A DNA stretch of 11,411 nucleotides, from assembly GCA_030018645.1 (NCBI GenBank), contig JASEHX010000001.1, positions 28,258 through 39,668 on the forward strand. The letters are read 5' to 3'. Below are positions 5,409 to 11,411 of this stretch, piece after piece; within the stretch, counting starts at the first letter, position 1, and every line of letters starts with the position of its first letter. The DNA comes from Candidatus Margulisiibacteriota bacterium (GTDB lineage: Bacteria; Margulisbacteria; WOR-1; O2-12-FULL-45-9). The notes below the pieces were generated by a model. That model was not told the origin of the DNA. It ran no database searches and saw only the letters and a program-made list of their open reading frames with translations. Both the position numbers and the translations under genes were made by a program.

Positions 5409-6689
5409 CTAGACCTGCAAATCTTCAATCCGTTGGTTTAATGTACTGCGGGGAATATCCAAGAAACGGGCTACTTTCCCATCATCGCCTTGCATCTTAT
5501 CCAGCAGGAGTTTGTAAAGTTTCCCTTCGAACTCCCTTTTGGCCATTGAGAGAGATAATTCGCGGTCAGCTAGTTCTTTTAATTCTATTTTTAAAAGGGC
5601 AATAAAATCGAGCGGCAAATCTTTCAGTTCCAATTTATCTCCCGTCGCTGCCAGTACGGCCGACTGGACAATTTTTTCCAGTTCGCGGTAATTGCCGGGA
5701 AAGTCATAATTGACCAGCAAATTTAACAGCTCAAATGAAATACCGCCAACGCTCTTGTTATATTGCCCAGAATAGCGGCTGACAAACCTTTCTAAAATAA
5801 AAGGCAGGTCTTCTTTGCGCACTTTCAGAGGCGGCAAGGCAATTTTTATGAACTTGTCTATTTCTTGAATGGATTCAATGCCGTCGGATTTTATCCCAAA
5901 AACTACCCGGATGGACTTATCAATTTTACTGCGCCGATCTTTTAGGAAACTGACCAGCGCCTGCCGAAAATGCGCTTCGGCCTGCTCTACCCGGTCAAAG
6001 AAGATGGTGCCGCAGCGGTCTTTTTCCTCAACCACCGAATTACTATCAGGCAAAGCCATAATTTCCTGCAGGAGGGTCCAAAAACTGGCTTCCTGCGCTT
6101 CTTTTTTGAATGCCGACAGGTCCAGCGAAACCAATTTGCGTTTTTTGCGCGGCCCGCTGTTATGGATAATCTCGGCCGTACTATTTTTGTCAATCCCCCT
6201 TTCGGCAAAAACAACTGCATCGGCATTGGTAAAAATGGCTTGGCGCAAACTATCCAATAGCTCCTGCCGGGCTGGGCTCTCGCCGGCCAGCCAATCGGCA
6301 TTCTGAGGAATAACCAGCCGGATTTCTTTTTTCGCCAGATTGCGGCTGACGGTCTCTTTCACTTGCTCGGCTTGGAAGGGTTTTTGCAAAAATTCGGCTA
6401 CGCCGGCCTTAGCGGCCGCCACCGCCAGCGGGATATTATTTTGCGCTGAGAACATGATAACGTTGACGTCAGTGCGAAGCGCCTGCACATCGTGGAAAAT
6501 ATGCATGGCATCGCCGGACTTCAAATCGTGGTCAATAAAAACCAGGTCGGGCTCCTGGTTTTGGAGCAAACTGACGGCCGAAGGATTATCGCTGGCTATT
6601 TCAAATTTATACTGTCCTCCCAGTATTTCCTGCAGCGATCCTGTCGCCGCAGAGTCGCTGGAGATAAGTAATATGAGCTGGCTGGCCAT
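5409..6689 (-). CDS. NtrC-architecture response regulator with degenerate AAA+ domain
   Basis: A 426-residue protein with three parts. The receiver domain (about 1-120) has Asp12, phosphoacceptor Asp53 in DLVFIDHD, Ser81 and Lys103 (QKPF). A sigma54-activator-like AAA+ domain follows (about 135-350). The last part is a Fis-type helix-turn-helix (about 403-423, ARFLDIPRSTLNQRIEDL). In the AAA+ part, the usual Walker A GESGTGKE is AERGIDKN (162-169), the GAFTGA sigma54-contact loop is absent, and Walker B ends FFDR (230-233) instead of LDE. The LPPLKVRKEDLP (285-296) and FPGNYRELEKIV (330-341) segments are well kept, confirming ancestry. It probably binds DNA when phosphorylated but cannot act as a normal sigma54 activator. 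It lies 7 nt downstream of the kinase gene, its likely partner. Confidence 0.87.
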   Translation of the reverse strand: MASQLILLISSDSAATGSLQEILGGQYKFEIASDNPSAVSLLQNQEPDLVFIDHDLKSGDAMHIFHDVQALRTDVNVIMFSAQNNIPLAVAAAKAGVAEFLQKPFQAEQVKETVSRNLAKKEIRLVIPQNADWLAGESPARQELLDSLRQAIFTNADAVVFAERGIDKNSTAEIIHNSGPRKKRKLVSLDLSAFKKEAQEASFWTLLQEIMALPDSNSVVEEKDRCGTIFFDRVEQAEAHFRQALVSFLKDRRSKIDKSIRVVFGIKSDGIESIQEIDKFIKIALPPLKVRKEDLPFILERFVSRYSGQYNKSVGGISFELLNLLVNYDFPGNYRELEKIVQSAVLAATGDKLELKDLPLDFIALLKIELKELADRELSLSMAKREFEGKLYKLLLDKMQGDDGKVARFLDIPRSTLNQRIEDLQV

Positions 6690-6695
6690 ACCGTA

Positions 6696-6724
6696 ATTAT
6701 ACTCCGCCTTGTTTTACAGGTAAA
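6696..6724 (-). promoter_or_regulatory. Possible internal promoter for the response regulator
   Basis: On the minus strand: TTTACC (6724-6719), 17-nt spacer, TATAAT (6701-6696), with the ATG beginning 6 nt later. The -10 box is formed by the last Val codon and TAA stop of the kinase gene, so a chance match is quite possible. If real, transcription would start on the A of the ATG. No well-spaced Shine-Dalgarno sequence is present (GGAG lies about 12 nt away). Confidence 0.3.
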
Positions 6725-9700
6725 GTAATGGTAAAGCCGGTACCCTTGCCTACTTGGCTTTCAACCTTAATATCACCTTTATGTCCTTCGACAATATTGT
6801 GGGAAATGGTTAGGCCAAGCCCGGTTCCGCCGTGTTTGGTGGTAAAAAATGGGTCAAACAATTTTTTGCGCATATCTTCGGGAATGCCGTAGCCCGTATC
6901 GGAAATTTGGACCTTAATATTCTGCAAAACATTATCAATCATCTTCCCGGGAGAAGTGACAATATTAATTTCCCCGCCATTGGGCATGGCCTGGATGGAG
7001 TTAAGGATCAAATTGGAAAATACCTGCGACATTTGGCCGCGGTCGATCTCAATTTCGGGTAAATCGGCAAACTGAGTTTTAATCTCCACATCGGCTTCTT
7101 TGGCTTTACCGGCAAAATATTTGATATTCTCGTTCAAGATGTCATGGATATTGCATTTTTCAAACTGCAAGGCCGATGCCCGCGCAAACCCCAGCAAACT
7201 TTCCACAATGCGGTCAATGCGGTTGATTTCGCGGGGCAAAATTTCCTGCAGTTTCTTCCTAAATTCGGGGTCATTATATTTCAGCGGCAAAAGCTGGGAC
7301 AAGACCTTCATGGAAGAGAGCGGGTTTTTAATCTCGTGCGCCATACCCGCCGCCATGGTGGCCAATGCCCCCAATTTATCCGCCTGTCTGACCTTGCCTT
7401 CCAATTCTTTGACCTCTGACAGGTCTTGGATGGTAAGCAGGACGCCAATTTTGCGGCCGGAGTGGTCGCGCAGTAAGGTAGTGGAAAAAGAGACCGGCAC
7501 CAGACCTTTTTCCGGGGAAGCAACCCCGGATTCAAAATTAATATAAGTGCGGTCTTTGAGGGAATTTTCAATCACCTGGGGAATGGAGCCGCGCTTTCCC
7601 CATACCTCCCCACAGCTTTTCCCCACCACTTCTTCAAACTTTTTGCCGCAGATTTTTTCGGCCATTTGGTTCAGTGTTACAATGCGGCCTTTAAAATCGG
7701 TGGTCAACACGCCGCTTACCATGGACTGCAAAATTTCTTCGCTGTAATCTTTCATGTTGACCACTTCGTCGTACAGCCGGGCATTATCCAGTGCCACGGC
7801 CGCCTGGCTGGAAAGCGTCCCTAAAAGGCCGATATCTTCGGTGGAAAAAATATCGCCGGACAACTTATCGCCCAAAGCAATTATGCCGATAATTTCGCTT
7901 TTGGAAACAATGGGGATCCAGACGGATATTCCCAGGCGAACCATTTCGTCACGTACTTCCTCCAGCGTCTTGCGTTTTTCTTCCTCTTCTTTCCCCAAGC
8001 TTTCCAGGCGGCTAATCTCATCTTCAACTTCATAACGTACTAATATGTCTTTGGTAGCATTTAGCCAATTTACTACCGGGCTGGCCACATCAATTTCTAT
8101 TTTTTTGTAGCGCGGCAGGGAAACAGCTACCGATCGGAAGTGTTCCTTGTCCTTATCCGCCAGCAAAAACGATATTTCCGAAACTTTCATGGTATCCACA
8201 AAAGAAGAAACCAGCAGCATGGTTAACTCTTCCAGTTGGATAACCGACGCCACCTGCTGGCTGATTTGCCGCAAGGTCTTCTGGTAATCATACCGGCTGC
8301 GGAAGAAAATACGGTCGGTGAAGGATTGGAAAAGATGGACGAGGGGTTGGTAGATGATGGCGATGATCATGGCAACTAAAGCCGTAATAAGCAAGGAAGT
8401 TTGGCCTAACAAGCTCCTAAAAAACAGTTCAGAAACAACTACGGCCAGAGCATAAACGGTCATGATTATTAATGTAGAAACCGCATATACTGTGCTGCGT
8501 TGAACGATAATCTCAATGCTCATTAAGCGGTGCTTAATAATTGCATATGAAAAAAACACTATTAGTATTAATGTAAATATTGGACCGAATACAGTTAAAT
8601 TGGGTTGCCCCATGGCTGGCAAAATCAAATTTGTTAGTGCCGCAGCAGCAGATGAAATGATACATCCCCAAAGGACATATCGAAGCTGGATTTTTTGTAG
8701 GCCTCCGACATTCCAATATTTTATAATTAAGTCCCTTAGCCCAATTGCTATGTATAAAATAAAATAAATTACAAAAACCGCGTAGCCAATGCCTCTAATC
8801 GGAACTGGTCTATTTTGTAAAATTGAGATATTTTGGATAATCAAGTCCGTAGGAACCATTAAAAGCATAATCAACGCTGGAAATAATAAAAAAGTTAGTC
8901 TTCTAACAGAAAGAATAATGGTTGACCGAGGGAACGACCAACAAAACCATACAAAAGTCGGAGGAATAATAATTGGCCCGACAAATGCCGCCCGCCCCCA
9001 AAACAACGATTGCCCTGAAAGATTCAACATATAAATTGACCAGGACCAAAATGCAATTGCAAGCGTAATTAAAGCAAACGAGCGGTTGATCGGGTGTCTT
9101 GGATTATTGAATAATACATATGTCCCTAATACTAAATTTGACAAAATGGTGTATAGCGGAAGTAAAAAAGAAATTTTGCCAAAAATAATGCCAAATAACG
9201 TACCGACTAATGCTCCAATCACGCCGATAATTAATATTCCTCGGGACATAAAATCTTCGATGCTCATCAATTGATGGCGAACCATAGCATATGCAATAAA
9301 AATAACCATAATAATGGTAATTGGCGGGCCAAGAGCAAAAAATGAAGTAATGCCCATAATTGGAAAAACCAAACTGCTTATCATTCCTAGTATAATAGAT
9401 GTTCCCATCCCAAATAAAACGTAGAATATTTGGCCCTTTTCCCTTGCTTTACTATCCCAATATTTTCTAGTCAAAACAGCCAAAGCAACAGTAAAATATA
9501 AAATCAAATAAATTGAGTAGAAAACGTATAGTTTACCAAATATAGGGGACGCTAAATATAACGGTTTCTCATTGGATATTATTATTCCTTCAATCATCCA
9601 TCTTGAAAAAATGGAAAAAAGAGAAAATGCGATTCCTGGGGCAATAATCAGGCATTTTAAAAGGGGCGTTAATTTTATCTTTTCTGATGGAAATATTAAA

Positions 9701-9960
9701 CTAAAATAAAGAAACATTCCGGCAATAAGCGCAGATCCAACTGGAGTAAACCTTCTCCATAATAAAGCTTCGATCGGAGAACTAGCATTAATAAACAAGA
9801 TAAATGATAGTGTCCATAGTGAGATTAACAGCAGGATGGTGCCAAATGCTAAATTTGGTTCTCGATGAATATCTTTAAAATAAATAAGAAAGGCCAAGCT
9901 TAAGTTAATAGCAAAGGCAATGCACAGAATTACATTAATATGCAGCAAAACCTGTTCCAC
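6697..9960 (-). CDS. Large membrane histidine kinase: two tandem 7-helix modules, GAF, PAS, HisKA, HATPase
   Basis: A 1087-residue inner-membrane sensor kinase. Residues 1-540 contain about 17 hydrophobic helices, arranged as two similar 7-helix sensor modules ending in RHQLMSIE (228-235) and KHRLMSIE (476-483), plus extra helices after each. A cytoplasmic GAF domain (about 555-730) contains a charged helical insertion (about 643-675). A PAS domain follows (about 740-850). The kinase core has AGMAHEIKNPL (871-881, phosphoacceptor His875), the N box NLILNSIQAM (983-992), DTGYGIP (1021-1027) and GGTGLGL (1044-1050), all intact, so it should be active. The GAF and kinase part resembles PrsK-like kinases. 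The start is GTG at 9960; an in-frame TAA five codons upstream prevents extension. The ligand is unknown. The 5' half has lower GC than the 3' half. Confidence 0.93.
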   Translation of the reverse strand: MEQVLLHINVILCIAFAINLSLAFLIYFKDIHREPNLAFGTILLLISLWTLSFILFINASSPIEALLWRRFTPVGSALIAGMFLYFSLIFPSEKIKLTPLLKCLIIAPGIAFSLFSIFSRWMIEGIIISNEKPLYLASPIFGKLYVFYSIYLILYFTVALAVLTRKYWDSKAREKGQIFYVLFGMGTSIILGMISSLVFPIMGITSFFALGPPITIIMVIFIAYAMVRHQLMSIEDFMSRGILIIGVIGALVGTLFGIIFGKISFLLPLYTILSNLVLGTYVLFNNPRHPINRSFALITLAIAFWSWSIYMLNLSGQSLFWGRAAFVGPIIIPPTFVWFCWSFPRSTIILSVRRLTFLLFPALIMLLMVPTDLIIQNISILQNRPVPIRGIGYAVFVIYFILYIAIGLRDLIIKYWNVGGLQKIQLRYVLWGCIISSAAAALTNLILPAMGQPNLTVFGPIFTLILIVFFSYAIIKHRLMSIEIIVQRSTVYAVSTLIIMTVYALAVVVSELFFRSLLGQTSLLITALVAMIIAIIYQPLVHLFQSFTDRIFFRSRYDYQKTLRQISQQVASVIQLEELTMLLVSSFVDTMKVSEISFLLADKDKEHFRSVAVSLPRYKKIEIDVASPVVNWLNATKDILVRYEVEDEISRLESLGKEEEEKRKTLEEVRDEMVRLGISVWIPIVSKSEIIGIIALGDKLSGDIFSTEDIGLLGTLSSQAAVALDNARLYDEVVNMKDYSEEILQSMVSGVLTTDFKGRIVTLNQMAEKICGKKFEEVVGKSCGEVWGKRGSIPQVIENSLKDRTYINFESGVASPEKGLVPVSFSTTLLRDHSGRKIGVLLTIQDLSEVKELEGKVRQADKLGALATMAAGMAHEIKNPLSSMKVLSQLLPLKYNDPEFRKKLQEILPREINRIDRIVESLLGFARASALQFEKCNIHDILNENIKYFAGKAKEADVEIKTQFADLPEIEIDRGQMSQVFSNLILNSIQAMPNGGEINIVTSPGKMIDNVLQNIKVQISDTGYGIPEDMRKKLFDPFFTTKHGGTGLGLTISHNIVEGHKGDIKVESQVGKGTGFTITLPVKQGGV

Positions 9961-9971
9961 TTTAGAAGTTA

Positions 9972-10000
9972 ATTATAAAGGGCTTTACCATAAGCGTCAA
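9972..10000 (-). promoter_or_regulatory. Predicted promoter of the histidine kinase gene
   Basis: On the minus strand: -35 TTGACG (10000-9995), 17-nt spacer, perfect -10 TATAAT (9977-9972). The -35 box overlaps the stop codon of the upstream gene. The GTG start at 9960 is 11 nt past the -10 box, as in the phosphohexomutase gene, and no Shine-Dalgarno sequence is present. This implies that the kinase is transcribed separately from the upstream gene, from a nearly leaderless mRNA. Confidence 0.62.
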
Positions 10001-11325
10001 TGTCGGGCAGGTAAAATCCAGCGGCGAAAATCATTGAATATTTTATAAGCAACTGACCCCATAAAAGTAAGCGTTGTAAGTTCAAATATAAATATTCTGC
10101 CGTCTTTAGGAGACAATCCTTCACGCGCTCTATCAACCTTTTTTGCCATTCTCCTAGAAAACTTGTACTGCCGGGTCTCTTGCGGCAGTGGCTGTTCATA
10201 TATATCTTTGACAATTCCGTCGGCGTCGCATCGACAACGAAGATGATTTAATAATACATCTCTTGCCCGTTGTTCTGCCCTGCTTAAGTTTGTATACTTT
10301 ACATTAGTAAAATAACGATACAAACTAGCTATAACAATTGGATTTTTTGTCCTCGTACCCAACCGAAATGGGGTAAGCCATCCGTAGGTCATTTTATACC
10401 TAAGCCAGCGGCGCATTAACAATCTAGCATTCAATTCAACTTCTAAATGGTTCCCGCGATGGCCTTCTCGAACAGCTGTGCCAACCAAAGGAGCAATTTT
10501 GGCATTGCGTCGCCTGCCCAACCAAGAGACATCAATGTAAGATAATTCATCGATGGAAGCAAAAGCAATTGATTCCCCTTGCTGGCTAAAAGCAACAGCA
10601 AGCTCATTAACATTAACTACATGCGCCCACATATCGGCATAATCTCTGCCCATCCATTCGAAAGCCGTAACTAATCCCACTTTATCAGTCATTTCCCATA
10701 ATGAAGGGTTTTCAATTAACGCAATCGCGTACGGACCAAAACGAGAAAATACAGATATTTCTTCTAGTTTCCTGAAAAGATCAAATTCCACTAGAAGAGA
10801 AGATGATCTTTCCGGCTCTAGTGGAGTATCTATACCAATTTCTACTGATTCTTTTCCTCCTATTCCTGGTGTTGCCAGATCCTGTCTTGCTACCCAAGGC
10901 AAAAGAGAATTTGTTCCCGGTATACTTGGCCTTTGCTGATGGCTTTGATGCTGCATATATTCAGCAACGACATTTGTCAGCACCAGCGTCCGCCCATCAA
11001 TCCTTTGCATTAAAAACTCCGACGTCAATTGAGAAAAATCAAACCCGTCAACCATCCCCGGCGGATCTACAATAATACGATTAACGTTTTGTTGGCCGAC
11101 AAGGGTTATTGCATTTAACAATGACTGGTAAACATCGGTTGGATATCGTCTCAAAAAAGAAATATCTTTGGACCTGAGCCGGTTAATGCCGGAACTACAA
11201 AAATCCCTCCTTACGCATTCTTCTGACCGCAATGCTTTTTTGGCAACAACACCAGAAAATATTCTATATATCTGATATTTTAATAACAAATAAGGAGTGG
11301 TCATAGAGCTTTCATTTACACCCAA
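9997..11325 (-). CDS. Unrecognised 442-residue protein, possible GNAT-like acyltransferase region
   Basis: I do not recognise a named family. The protein is soluble-looking, with no signal peptide or clear membrane span, and basic near the C-terminus (residues 385-402). A central segment resembles the GNAT acetyltransferase fold: a strand-like SIAFASIDELSYIDVSWLG (252-270), then VGTAVREGHRGNHLEVEL (281-298), similar to the V-x-x-x-x-RG-x-G/H acetyl-CoA loop, and TRTKNPIVIASLYRYF (324-339), similar to the TxNxxxxxxxxxxGF segment. This is pattern recognition only. The N-terminal half has RIIVDPPGMVDGF (83-95) and no motif I can assign. The longest frame starts with TTG at 11325; the ATG at 11304 (MTTPYLLL) is an equally plausible or better start. 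Neither has a strong Shine-Dalgarno sequence. It precedes the kinase gene by 36 bp on the same strand. Confidence 0.7.
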   Translation of the reverse strand: MGVNESSMTTPYLLLKYQIYRIFSGVVAKKALRSEECVRRDFCSSGINRLRSKDISFLRRYPTDVYQSLLNAITLVGQQNVNRIIVDPPGMVDGFDFSQLTSEFLMQRIDGRTLVLTNVVAEYMQHQSHQQRPSIPGTNSLLPWVARQDLATPGIGGKESVEIGIDTPLEPERSSSLLVEFDLFRKLEEISVFSRFGPYAIALIENPSLWEMTDKVGLVTAFEWMGRDYADMWAHVVNVNELAVAFSQQGESIAFASIDELSYIDVSWLGRRRNAKIAPLVGTAVREGHRGNHLEVELNARLLMRRWLRYKMTYGWLTPFRLGTRTKNPIVIASLYRYFTNVKYTNLSRAEQRARDVLLNHLRCRCDADGIVKDIYEQPLPQETRQYKFSRRMAKKVDRAREGLSPKDGRIFIFELTTLTFMGSVAYKIFNDFRRWILPARH

Positions 11326-11411
11326 ATTATTATCGAAAGAAGAAAAAAAGATTTCAGTTTTTTAAAGGGGATTTTAAAGCGAATATTCTAGGGATAATAC
11401 TATAGCCTTCC
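11326..11411. other. AT-rich upstream region with a weak candidate promoter
   Basis: This 86-bp right-edge stretch contains no coding sequence I can support. On the minus strand, CTGAAA (11357-11352), 17 nt, GATAAT (11334-11329) is a plausible promoter for the 442-codon gene. Transcription would then start near 11322, which would favour the ATG at 11304 over the TTG at 11325. The match is modest. Confidence 0.3.

Noticed and set aside
9969..10214. 81-codon minus-strand frame overlapping the end of the unassigned gene
   Set aside because: It lies in another frame of the longer gene, covers the kinase promoter, and has no recognisable motif.
11360..11400. TTTTAAAG direct repeat and a short CTA/TAG inverted repeat near the right edge
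   Set aside because: They are short, AT-rich and at the window border, so chance occurrence cannot be excluded.

Overview
The window looks like chromosomal DNA from an uncultured, probably anaerobic bacterium. The grounds are a bacterial arginine operon, sigma70-like promoters, a very large sensor kinase, the AMMECR1/LigB gene pair common in anaerobes and thermophiles, and an archaeal-style phosphohexomutase. I cannot name the phylum from sequence alone; a candidate-phylum lineage (Omnitrophota- or Margulisbacteria/Saganbacteria-like) is only a guess. GC content is mixed: roughly 45-50% over most of the left three quarters, and clearly lower (often 25-40%) from about 8,515 to about 10,000.

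Region 1 (1-3803, minus strand) is one tightly packed operon read right to left: a LigB-fold dioxygenase-like gene, an AMMECR1-domain gene, argC, argJ, and the first 117 codons of argB, which runs off the left edge. Gene junctions are a 17-bp overlap, a 2-nt gap, an ATGA overlap and zero spacing, so translational coupling is likely. ArgC, ArgJ and ArgB cover three steps of the acetylated ornithine pathway. The argC and argJ genes carry three short tandem-repeat tracts (7- or 8-bp units) inside their reading frames.

Region 2 (3804-3920) is a compact divergent control region. A minus-strand promoter for the operon and a plus-strand promoter for the phosphohexomutase gene occupy almost the same bases. 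The operon leader carries a GC-rich hairpin repeat.

Region 3 (3921-5408) holds a GlmM-type phosphohexomutase gene on the plus strand. It is followed by a roughly 98-bp nested palindromic element that shares its core with the hairpin in region 2 and sits between two convergent genes.

Region 4 (5409-11411, minus strand) is a signalling block read right to left: an unrecognised 442-codon gene, a 1087-residue membrane histidine kinase with two tandem 7-helix sensor modules plus GAF, PAS, HisKA and HATPase domains, and a response regulator of NtrC architecture whose AAA+ domain has lost its key motifs. Kinase and regulator are adjacent and probably form one two-component pair. Two genes in the window (the phosphohexomutase and the kinase) have a good promoter whose -10 box lies only 11 nt from the start codon, with no ribosome binding site, which suggests leaderless or nearly leaderless mRNAs. 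No tRNA, rRNA, CRISPR array, insertion sequence or riboswitch was recognised.
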